DNA from: Triatoma infestans
Lineage: Eukaryota; Arthropoda; Insecta; Hemiptera; Reduviidae
Reading direction: 5' to 3'
Length of the DNA: 64,000 nt
NCBI GenBank assembly: GCA_011037195.1
Contig: JAAEAF010003072.1
Location: 23,173 to 87,172 of the forward strand
The position numbers and the translations under genes were made by a program. This document shows positions 43,901 to 54,800 of this stretch, in pieces. Below the pieces are notes generated by a model. The model was not told the DNA's origin. It was given only the letters and a program-made list of their open reading frames with translations, and did no database searches. Within the stretch, counting starts at the first letter, position 1; each line of letters opens with the position of its first letter.

Positions 43901-45698
43901 ATTATTATTGAATTTTGTATTAATTGTGTAATTATTATTCCATAAAATTACAAAAATGATGCATTCAAAGTGGAAATGGAATATAATATAATTCCTAATA
44001 TATCCAGTGTAGATAAATGACTAATTTAATAAAAAAATACTTATAAGTAAATTAACATTGTAAAAATATTATATTGATTATCATTTTTTTTTCGAGGGGT
44101 GAAATGCGATTTACGCAACAGGCACGCTGCTGTGCCGGACTCCTAAATGGGACAAATTGGACACGAAACACCCCCTTGCTGTTAGGCCTAGCCTGGATTA
44201 ACTGGTGATTCCAGCATTACTTCAGATTTAGGTCTCTGTATTACCCTACTTGGCACTCGTCCAGGTTCTGCTTCTTCCGCTGAAGAATGTCTATAGAGTA
44301 CCTTACTAAAGTCTGGCCAGCATCGCCTCAACCAGAGTATATCTGGGATCTGTCGCCCAATCACCGCCTCGAGGTCATTTCTCAGCCATTCACACCGAGC
44401 GCCTGAAAAAACTTTGGGAAGCATCGTCTTTACTGCTACTCATCCTCTGCTTTTTCTATTTTCTTCAGGTGTCTCCCTGAAATAACCATGCCTGCTCAGG
44501 AGTTGTGTGACGTAAAAGACCACATCCCCATGTGGCCTCTTCGTCCATGCCTTTACCCCCTAATCAACCTAAGCCCTCTTCGTCCATCTACGGCCCCGCA
44601 GATCATCTTTCCAGGAAGCCTATCTGCCACCTCCGGAAAGTCCGATTCCGCTCCTTCCTGGAGAGAGCCTCCTTACTTACTCCCCTCTGGCTTCCTTTCG
44701 TGGAGCATCTTGCGTTCCCTTGCAAGGAATGCAATCGGGATCACTCCAGCAATTACAAGAACCGCTGGCTGAGACACCGTGCGGTGTACAGAGGCAATAC
44801 GCAGCGCAATATTGATTATCATTAAAAAATGATTACGTGTTAATATTAATTTGTTCAATTGAAGAACTTCTATAACTCCAGGTAATTATATAACACTGCC
44901 CAATTCTGACAATTCAAATATTAAAAATTTCATCCTTAGATGTATACAATACTCTGAACTCTCCCAATATTGGGCATATAGCTAGATTGAAATTGAACCT
45001 CTCCTCTATAGCATTATATTATATATGGTAAACAGTTTAAACCTTTTCCATCCGAGTTATAATTTAAATTTAACAATTAGCTTTACTATTGTTTTATAAA
45101 ATTTAGACTAAAATCATCAAAGATAAATAATTTTGGAATAAATTTAAATTTAATTCGGTATATATAGAAAAATGCCCAATATTTTGTAGTAAGCCATCAA
45201 AACACCGTTTATTCCCATCAATGCAATAATTTTGCAACTCTACTTTATTTTAATTATTATTATATTTGTTTTGTTTTATTTTGCAGATTTATTGATTTTC
45301 AAGCGTGCCATTATAATTCATATATTTTCGATGTAATTCATTTTATATATCGTTGTATTGTACCAAATATTAGAAGAGAGAATATTGATAGACTGCTTGG
45401 GGAATATCAAACATCGTTAGCTGAAACACTTACATTTTATGGTTTCGCTGAAAGAGCACCAACATTGGAACAAGTTTACAAAGAAGCAAAACGTGTCAAT
45501 TATTTGAAATTTTTTTTGTCACTGACGTCGCTGCCAATGTCATCAGCTGATACAAACACAGCATTCTATCTGGATAGATTAGCCACAAATTGTGATAGTA
45601 AAGATGTGTACAGTCCTGAACCATTTCAAGCAGATAAATTCCGATTGGCCGTAGAGGTGGATATTAAACAATGGCTGAAGGAAGGCTTTTTTGAATAA
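37931..45698 (+). CDS. EcKinase-like gene 1 (CHK/ecdysteroid kinase-like), 5' part not found
   Basis: Four exons with GT-AG borders are visible: 37931-38056, 41029-41270, 43708-43884 and 45287-45698 (TAA), giving 318 codons. Motifs run in kinase order: LVVLEDLK (hinge), LNHGLLV with GRFHAMSHVLL, NHGDCWTCN (the HxD catalytic loop with its N) and IDFQACHYNSYIFDVIHF (the metal-binding D, DFG-like). The family phosphorylates small alcohols; ecdysteroid 22-kinase is the characterised insect example. The first exon begins in phase 0 (VYEDIL), where the paralogue has MYREIL preceded by about 96 residues. Those N-lobe exons are not visible upstream, where a retrotransposon ends 1.4 kb away. Either they lie far upstream or the gene is broken. 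Introns hold SINEs, a Helentron-like copy and a LINE scrap. Confidence 0.85.
38075..38268 (-). mobile_element. tRNA-derived SINE (type 1) in gene 1 intron
   Basis: Minus strand has GGGATTAGCTCAATGTTAGC and GGTCCCGGATTCGATTCC boxes and the CACTGTAACTCGAAAAAGC-type body. The end GCGCCAATGACCATAGATG matches the copy at 58720. It starts 18 bp inside the intron. Confidence 0.75.
39686..40671 (+). mobile_element. Helentron-like repeat, full-length copy in gene 1 intron
   Basis: About 986 bp from TTTTTACTTTCTCTTACTCC to GAGTGTTTCATACCAGA. The hairpin ACTTTCTCTTACT-cct-AGTAAGAGGAAGT is at the left and the GGAGTAAGAGAAAGT motif is near the right. This is the plus-oriented counterpart of 21128-22070. 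Confidence 0.7.
40727..40937 (+). mobile_element. tRNA-derived SINE (type 3) in gene 1 intron
   Basis: Head TGTTGGTCTAGTGGTTATGA (A box) and CCCAGTTCGAGACCCGCG (B box), body GTAGTTGGACGTTAAGCCCG, and a (TTTAC)n tail. This reads as a complete short SINE. An antisense head fragment lies at 55944. Confidence 0.8.
43203..43457 (-). mobile_element. tRNA-derived SINE (type 2) in gene 1 intron
   Basis: 255-bp copy without the insert seen at 22470. From 43457 the minus strand reads GCGTTGATACAGTGGCTAGC and GAATTCAGAGTACAATTCC. The tail side is the GGCGCAAAGCCCATGAACG block. Confidence 0.7.
44100..44825 (-). pseudogene. R1-clade-like LINE 3' fragment in gene 1 intron
   Basis: The minus strand reads YRTVS-like HRTVSQPAVLVIAGVIPI near 44790-44730 (the RT thumb signature of R1/I elements) and later CEWLRNDLEAVIGRQIPDI and WPDFSKVLYRH. 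That second block is the C-terminal segment after the finger, down to 44190. Multiple frame breaks. GC-rich against the AT-rich intron, as expected for a recent-type insert. Confidence 0.7.
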
Positions 45699-45816
45699 TT
45701 TTTGTTTTGTTTTTTTAATTGTGTAGTATAAAATTACTTAAAACAATTAAATACCAGTGTTTTCTTAGTTTGCCATTTTTTTTGTACACCTCTTAATAAT
45801 TCGTAGCTAAATATCC

Positions 45817-45822
45817 AATAAA
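45817..45822 (+). terminator. Poly(A) signal of gene 1
   Basis: AATAAA, 119 nt after the stop codon. Confidence 0.6.
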
Positions 45823-46943
45823 ATAAATGTCACATGTCTGTTAAGCTAAATTTATAAGTGATATATTTCTATCTCGCTAATAGTTATATGAAATTAGAAA
45901 AACCAATGATATAGCAATGCAATGAGGATCGGTGTTTAAGAGGACTCGAGTAATTAGTAAATTTCCAGTACTCGAGTATTTTTCAACTATAATGTACATT
46001 CAGATAGGTTGAACCTGTTTTCCCTGATTTCATCCAATAGATTTCACTATTTTTTTTTTTTTTGCAAAAAAATGCAAGAAAAACGACTACTTACCTCATC
46101 AACACATCCAGATCATTTTTGATATAAATAACCAACTGTATTATTGTAAATATCCAACGTTTCGTTTTATTTGTTTGTTTATTTGTTATTTCAAGGTTAC
46201 TAAATCTACCTAATTATTTAATCGTTCCATCTCAGTGTCATAATTTAAATTTTTTAGGAGAAATTTACTTTAAACCAATAATTTATTCAAATAAAATAAT
46301 AAACGAATTATTGGAAGAGTCAGCAGTTCTGCGAAAAACAAACTCATAAAATTAAAAGATGAAAAATGTTATTTAAAAGAAATCACATTAGAAAAATATG
46401 TTTTAACGTTTAAGATCATAACTTACTATCCCGGCCTGCTCCTGTTTATTAGGAGACTAAAAGTCTGCGTAGAGACGGCTAGCTTCAAACCATAGAGCTT
46501 GTCAAACCCAAGCTCTACCACGTCATATCTCTCTCTCACATACACCCACACACATTTTATATATATATATGAGTGTGTGTGTGTGTATAAAAAAATATAT
46601 TCGCTAAATGCTAGTATTATTCCACGATCCGTATAGTTAAGTGTTTAGGCGGAGGTTCAGCCCATTGAATCAGTGAGTAACCCATAATTCAGTGAGTAAG
46701 TGGCCTTCCACAGAAAAGGATGCTCTGCCGGTGTACGTACCTTCTCATGTGAATGTGAATCCACTATCGGAACCTTTATTTAAATCAACAAGTAGTCAGT
46801 TCATCAACCTTACCATTATCAACGATAAAAATAGAACTGCAATAACCTAGGAAAAATATAACCTCCGTTCCTCTCCAAGGAAGAAAGTCAGAGAAGGCAA
46901 CATACAAAGAGAAAATTTCTCATAGTAACTATGACAAGGTAAC
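45823..46943. other. Intergenic spacer
   Basis: AT-rich between the two kinase genes. A (GT)n stretch with inverted CA-rich neighbour lies at 46540-46590. No gene seen. Confidence 0.5.
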
Positions 46944-47339
46944 CAGACGTCCCGTTTTTGGCGGGACAGTCCCGATTTTTAACAATTTGTCCCGCGGCGC
47001 TTTAAAAAAGTCCAGATTTTTGGAAAGAATTCACAACAAGCTAGGGAACGGCGGGAGAACGGGAAGGGAATATACGGTTTTCGGCGGCCATGAGGTTATT
47101 TCGCCAGGATGAGTTTTATATTATTTTTGTTAATTTTATAATGTTAAACTTTAATAATAACAAATAATTGTTGAGATGTTCCTTACAATAATGCACTAAG
47201 AATTGTGCAATACGCGCTGTCCAGAAACACATTCCGTCTTGTCTAATGCTGCGACTGAACGCGTTTTTTCTACGGCAAATAAAATGTGGACATCAGAAAA
47301 ATCACAATTAAGTGTTGAGACTTTGAAAGCCATTCAACG
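46944..47339 (+). pseudogene. hAT transposon remnant
   Basis: It starts with CAGACGTCCCGTTTTTGGCG and a mirrored GGGACAGTCCCG, a hAT-style terminus. At 47225-47335 the plus frame reads LSNAATERVFSTANKMWTSE then SQLSVETLKAIQ, the C-terminal dimerisation block of hAT transposases. The core of the enzyme is gone; the copy is cut short by the Helentron-like repeat joined at 47340. Confidence 0.7.
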
Positions 47340-48169
47340 AAAAAACCGTAGAAAGTTGAAACTTGATATTCCGGTTAGGTATCACCATGGGGCCTGACAG
47401 TACGTTATCTGTCAAAATTCCTCAACCGGAATTACCACTTTACAAGTTAGTTTTGTTACATTTTTGCGATTTTCTCAAAAATAGCTCTGACGATTTTCTT
47501 TAAACTTGGTATATCTACTATATATACAAAGAGCTACAACTTTTATTTGTAACATTTCTCAGGGAAAATTAATTTAAGGGCACTTCCAGGGGAGAGGTGG
47601 GGTAAAGTTTTCATCTAAACTGCCATTTCAGTTTATTAGACAATTCTGCCTTCTTAATAATGTTAATTAGAATTAAATATGTTGTTGAAATTCCGAGATT
47701 GAAAAAAATCGGATAACCGGAAGTGCGTTTGCTTTACCACTTTACTAAATGATTTATTCTCTTTTTCGCGATTTTCTCAAAAATGGCTCCGACGATTTTC
47801 TTGAAACTTCGCATACAAAATAAAAATGCAAAGATCTACATCTTTTCTTTAAGATATTTCTCTGGAAAAATTCATGTAAGGGCAGTTTTAGGGGAGGGGT
47901 GGGGTTGCAGCTTCCCCTAAAATGGTATCATAGTTGTTATACAATTCTATCATCCAAACAAAATTAATTAGAAATAATTAATTTAATTAATAGATGGCCA
48001 AAATTCCGTGTTTGAAGAAAATTAGTAAACCGGAAGTGCGCTTTTACTGGACAGTTTTTTCAGTTTTCGACGAATTTCGTTATATTTGGTACACAAACTA
48101 CAAAATTTGTCAATTATAATTTTGAGAACCTAGGAGTAAGAGAAAGTTGTGTGAGTGTTTCACACCAGA
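47340..48169 (+). mobile_element. Helentron-like repeat, lacking its left end
   Basis: Begins inside the family at aaaaaccgtagaaagttgaa and runs to GAGTGTTTCACACCAGA. The first about 200 bp, including the hairpin, are missing. Confidence 0.7.
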
Positions 48170-48857
48170 TTTTTTTACACGTGTAATAAATAATGTGTTC
48201 TGGTTGGCTGTGTAAATATTCTTCAGATGTTAAGTTGCTCCTTATGATCAAGAATTAATCCTCCTTAATCTCCTTATGATCAGGACTCGTTAAGTTGAAA
48301 GGAATGAAATCCTAGTCCACAATAATAAGTGCCTTAGTGTGCGTGATTCACTGCCGCGAAAGTAACTATGGAGCTTTGCTTTCCACATTTAAATGTTCTC
48401 GGCAGCCCATTTTTCAGGGTATATAATATAAACTAGTTGACTGAAGAATTGGGATGATATTTCCATGCCCGTGTCATTTCCGTTCACACAAACCTGTCGA
48501 TTTTCTGAAGACCAGTGCTTGTCTACATCAGTAGTCTAAAAGTATAAGACAAGAAGGTGAGTGCTCACGAATTAAGACTTTTATTAAGTTCCTTGCCAAA
48601 AGGTGCAACTCTCTATCTTCTCAACCTTTCTACAAAAATTTGGCATTTTTTTCTTAACTTGATAAACTCTTATTATTAAAATGAAATAATTTCACAGTAT
48701 TAAGGGATAGAAAAAATAAAGTAAAACTTTTTGAGATTTAAGATTAAAAGGTTTAGTTTCCATTTAAGAGCAGTCACAAAAAAAAAAAAAGATGGAGTAG
48801 TAGGGATAAAATGTCAAGGTCATAGATAGATAAACTACAATGCTAATGCATTCAGTC
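48170..48857. promoter_or_regulatory. Presumed upstream region of gene 2
   Basis: Lies between the repeat and the candidate first exon. No confident TATA box or initiator was identified; (GATA)-like words occur at 48820-48835. Confidence 0.25.
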
Positions 48858-51800
48858 ATGAATTCTTGTTCGTCGGATGGTTATAAGGTAATAAATTTTT
48901 ATCAGATAAATAATTATTGTTTGTAGGCTTATCATTATTAAGAGTTCTTATAAAAATAAGTAATATTCTTACCAAAATGATACAAATTGTCAACTCTATT
49001 GAAACTATTATCAAAAATTTTTGATTTCTACAAGTAATAATTATTAATATAATAAGAATAAAATTAATACATTTTTTCATTTGAATTAAAAATCGGGTTT
49101 AAATATTTGTATTGCTTTTAGTGTAAATCATTTATAAAGTATGCTGCTATTGATCTACAAGGCATGTTCTTAGCTAAAATATCACTTACACCTGTTGTTG
49201 TTGGATCAGTGATTGAATCAAATGCAGCGATTATCATTTTAAATAGATAAATACTTAAGACTAATTAATATTTTTATGACAATACTAATCAAAGATATTG
49301 GTTAACCAGACAGATTGTGCCTGGCTAGAGGCAATACTTAGAAGGCAGACTTATGATAAAAGTATCTGCAAGGTAGTCGACTTCACCATAGAGGATGCTG
49401 TCCCAAAAGGAGAAAACTATGCTAGTCATATTTTACGATTAAAATTAGAAGTAATTTTTAACACTGGAAGAAAATGTAGAAAATCATTGATAATGAAAAA
49501 ACAACTTTCAGTGAATGATGGTTCAGATGGACACATTGAATTACCAGTTTTTAAAACTGAAATTAAGGTATTTTTTTCTTTAAAAAAGATTAACGGAAAT
49601 CTAATTTAGCTTAGTATTTTTTTATTAACGATACTTCGTGCATATAATTGCAAAAAGTTGTAAAAATTCAACATGAATATATTGATTCTTTCCCTCAGTG
49701 TAATAATTGCTGCAGTATTCCATACATAAAAACTAAGGCCGCTTAGTACTTTTTGAGACAAGAAAACAAGAAGGTGAATTGAAATTTGTTTTTATAAATG
49801 TCTGTTTCTAGTGAATGTTTCACATCGGTCGTTTTCATTTAATAATTGATTTGGTAGTGAAATAATTAATGTGATAATTATGAGTGGCATACAGCTATTT
49901 CTCCTAGACATTATCCTTCCAAATGGTTCGCTGTTCGAATCTTTTCGCCTTTCTAATTTACATTTTTTTTTTTCAATCATAAACTAACTTTCGTCTATTT
50001 TTTACATGCTTAATTATTTATTGTTATATTCGCACAGCAATCGTTCTTCAATTTATTCACTTACGAATTTCATCACTACGATAGTGTAGATTGGAGTAAC
50101 TTCTGCGTAAGTGTTACTCTCCATACAAATTACACTTTGGGCGGTACAGGGAAGACCAAAGAAATTGATAAGCCGAAATTTGGTAAAAGAAACTTATAGT
50201 TATAGGCTAATAAATATCTATTGCTTTGAGAGGGGAAAAAAGCGTTTTTTTTTAAGAGTCGCAAACCGAACAGCTGCAATATCACGAATAATCGTTGTCA
50301 ATTATAAGCGACAGGTTTTTACCGGTATGATTATGATCTCGGATTCTTGGGGCCTGATTCCCTGGTAAAATTGACCGCGTTATCTTAGGATTAATCATTC
50401 AATAAATTTTTAATGACAGGCATTCTGTGGTGCACACTCATATGTGACTCAACTTAAAGAATAGTATTTTTTCCAAACCAAGAGAGTTCCCGAGCTTGCT
50501 CATACCTCAAGGAATGTTATATCGCGGTGTGGTAAGCAGGAAGATCTTGTTTTCTTTTTACTTTTTGGTTACTCGCAATATGAAGAAGTGACTGCATCAT
50601 ATTTCCAAAGATATTGCTATAAATATTGCAAAGATATGTTTTAGTATGTAATGTATAATTACCAAAGTATCTGAAATTCTCATGGGAATGGAATAGCCAT
50701 TTCTTAGGTATCCTGTCGTCCCTGATAGTTTCTCAACTTAACAAAAAAACATTTGTAGCCAAAAGTCATACATTGCGCATAGGGCTGCAAAGATAGCTGA
50801 TGTGTGACCTCTACATGGGTTTTACCTTACCACAAATCAACTCTGGAAAAATACTATTCCTCTCACTTCTATCTGTACATTGCCACATATTATAGCAACT
50901 GCATATTTACAATATACAAACAAATACATGAGGAAAGCATTTTTGAACTTTTGGCTTGCTTTGGATTTGACTTACTAGCCAAGCCCTAACTACGAGTTCC
51001 CCGATTAATGCGCATATAAATGCTTTTATTGGTATCTTCAGTAAGATATAGGAATAAAGCATAAATAAATTAAATAAAATAATTTTACGCAATATTCAAT
51101 TTTTAGTTAATTATTGTAACTGTTTTTAAATTATGATTTAATTATTATACTGTTTCTTTTATCCAGATGTACAGAGAAATTTTAATAGAACTCGAAGCCA
51201 TCATGAATGAATTTCAAGATCCTAATGATAAGGTCTGGAGTAATTTTATTGGTTACAAACCCCACAGTGTAATTGTATTGGAAGATTTAAAGGTATCATT
51301 TTGCATTCATAATGTTCTATGTTATATAAGCAGTTTATGATTTACATAAAATCTAATGGATTTATAAGGGTCCATAGATTATATAGGTCAAGAGAGTCAG
51401 AAATGATAATTATTCACAGGCAAAGAATTTTAAAGTGGCTGACCGAAGACACTGTCTAGATTTGAATCATGCATTACTTGTACTAAAGAGTTTAGCAAGA
51501 TTTCATGCAGTTTCCCATGTATTGCTGCATCGAGGCATACTAAACAAAGATGATCTAGGCATACACTACATGCAATCTGGCGGACCTATTACTAAGCGTC
51601 TACTGGAAGGTGCTTTCAAGCAACTGGCATGCGTAATGGAGGAATACTGGCCGCCAAAATGGTTAGTTTACTGTCGGGGCAAAAAAAGTAAATTACTTGA
51701 TTGCATTTTGTAATTTTATTTGGTTTAATGTAAAATAAATTCAGCTCCCTTATTTTACATGGCACTTCAATTCTATATTGATATTTAAAGATGGAGAAGT

Positions 51801-54800
51801 CACAAGGATTATGAGGGATCGCCACGAGATCTATAGGACCGGCAAATGGGGATAAAAGGCAACCTCTATTCTTGGGTAGACTCCTAAAAAAAACTTCATT
51901 TTTAAGTTAATAAACGGTTTTACATTAGTAACCAGAATTAAACAAAATGAAGTCCTAAACTTAATCTGCATGCAACCCAACCAATCTGTCACAATATGGA
52001 TGGAAGTTTCTTCTTCTGTTTCACATGCACTACAAAAGGTGACTGGCATGAGATGTCTTTTGTAAAGATGTCTCTTTAAACCAAAATGCCCAATAGAGAA
52101 TACAACTACATACTAGAGAGATAAATTATAAAGTTTTAGTAACTGTTAAGGATCTGGACTACCGACATGATATTGTGAGAAGGAATGAAGTAGGCGAAGC
52201 TTTTCCGAAGGTAAACCAACCAACCTTTCCCCATCAAACAGATACACGGAGGCTCTACGATCATCATCGCAAATCCTCGATAACCATGAAACCATTCGTC
52301 AGCTCGTGAATACGGAGCAACACTCCGCCGAGCTGACTCACAATCCAGTGGTCCCATTTTCTAGAGAGGCCTAAGTCTCTAGGTCCTACTTAAAGGCCTA
52401 GAATGGCCACTGGCTCGGCATGTACAAGCGTCAACTTGTCATCACCTACGGTTTTACCATATCCACCTGGCACAGCATGGGCTTTCCATGCCATTCGAGA
52501 TGCAGACCCAATTGGACTACCACCTACAGCCGACCCTGCTCATATTTAGAGACGAATACTTTGAAGTTGCCCATGCCTGTATATGGAAGATTCATAGATT
52601 CGCCAACAGCACGCTTGAGACCAAAACGAAGAGAGATAAGTCTAATATGGCCAACCTGTCCACCTTCTCATTTCTCCAAGTATAGAGTAAAAGAAATTCC
52701 TTGGAATATGAGTAGCTCTTTCAGTCGTCTATACATTCTCGCTTCGTATAATGTGGAGGAGTAGACATAAGAAGTTTGTGCCTTCCACGCAGTCTTAACG
52801 ATCTTAGCAGATAAAAAAATCTTTTAAATTAGTATTATGAATCAATTCATCCAAAATATAACAGAAAATAGCATAAATCTCGACTGGCAATCAGTGGTCC
52901 ATTCATCAAGAAATATTTCCAAGAAATCTCTCATTTCAAAATAGCAACCACCTAAGATAATTATCAGGTATTACGTCAGACCAGCGCACTGGTCACCAAC
53001 AGAAAGCCAGGTCGTTGAATGAATATCCGGAAACAGTAATCTAGCGGATCTTATCTCAATACGCCGCCACAAAACACAGCTTCCTTGATTAATAGATGGA
53101 ATAAATCCAAAAATATCTCATTCATTGACGGCAGTGGAACCAGAGGGCAGACAAATCTACTTTAAAAAAAAAACACTTAATTTTCCAAATCCCCAAAAAA
53201 TTCAAATTTTGAATTGTTTAAATGAACCACATATATTTTTACTTTCTCTTATTTTCATTAAATCTTCAGCATACAGTCAGCTCATTTTTACTTTCTCTTA
53301 CTCCTAGTAAGAGGAAGTATTGTAATCGTGTCAAATTTTCGATATCGAGTTTTCACCGGAAATATCCGTTTTGAGGTCCCCTGAGTCCAAAAAAGTGGTT
53401 TTTAGCAAATGGTCTGTCTGTGTGTGTGTCTGTTGTGTGTGTGTGTGTGTATATGTATGTGAACAGCATAGCTCAAAAACGAAAAACCGTAGAAAACTGA
53501 AACTTAATATTCCGTTTAGGTATCACCATGCGATCTGACTGTGCGTTATCTGTCAAAATTCCTCAACCGGAAGTACCACTTTACTAGTTGACTTTTTTAC
53601 TTTTTTGCGTTTTTCTCAAAAATGGCTCCAAGGATTTTCTTTAAACTTGATACATCAACTACATATACAAGGAGCTACAACTTTTATTTGAAACATTTCT
53701 CTGGGAAAATTGATTTAAGGGCCCTTCTGGGGGAGGGGTGAGGTTAGGTTACCCTCTAAACCGTGGTCCCCAACCATATGCCCGCGGGCGCCATGGCGCC
53801 CGACCGCTGTTTTGTATGTGCTACCATGAAATAAAAACAAAAGAAAAGCAAAACATTTGAAATTTAAGCGAAAATTTGTATTAAAAATAAATTAAATTGA
53901 TAGATTTTTGAAATTTTTAGATTCAAAAACCAAAAATTTTCATTTATAATTTTATTCAAACTGTAAACTGCAAATTGCCTTACAGTTAGGTTATTTATAG
54001 TTACAGTTAGGTCCTGACTAACATAGTGTTTTGTTACTTCCCTAGCTTTCTGTTGTTCGTTATTGATACATTTTATTAAATAAATTTTTAATCCCAAAAT
54101 GACTGGGCCAAGTAAAAGATCTCGATCGCATAATTTCAATATACAGATTGGGAAGAATCCTATTGTTTCGTAAATATTAAAGATTAATGTGTTTGTCTAT
54201 TGTGGGTAGTACAGTTGCAGTGGCAAAAAAAATATAACGTTAAACGCTACTTCATTTCTAAACATAGCACTTTTGATAACTAATTATCCAGTTAAATCTC
54301 AAATTAGAAAGAAAAAAATAAAAGATCTAAAACTAAATTTATTTATTTATTAATACATATTTATGTTCATTGTTTTCAATCATGAACATAATAAAATCAA
54401 AATACAGATCTCGAATTACCGACGAGCATCTTGATGACTGTCTGCGGACAGGAATATCAGCCTACAACCCTGACTATGAGGCATTCGCCTGATTGTGACG
54501 GTCAGTGGCTAAGATCACATTAACTTTTAATAAAACTTATTTGTATTGTATTTTTAGTTTGTCATACATATTATAAGTAAATGTTAAATTAAATATATTG
54601 TTTTGTACATTATTTGTGTTATTAATTTGAAAGTAACTATAAATTTACCTTTAAAAAATGAATGGTGCCCGTTACATCATCGGCAATTTGGAATATGCTC
54701 TTCGGTAATAAAAGGTTGGGGACCACTGCTCTAAAGTGCTGTTTCAGTTTATTACACAATTCGGTCATTTAAATAATGTTAATTAGAATTAAATATGTTG

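Noticed and set aside
44488..44825. Plus-strand frames of 94 and 97 codons
   Set aside because: They are antisense shadows of the LINE fragment, which has recognisable motifs on the minus strand.
52420..52764. Plus-strand frame of 114 codons in gene 2 intron
   Set aside because: No family motif in any of the overlapping frames. The GC-richer DNA is more likely part of the decayed LINE next to it.
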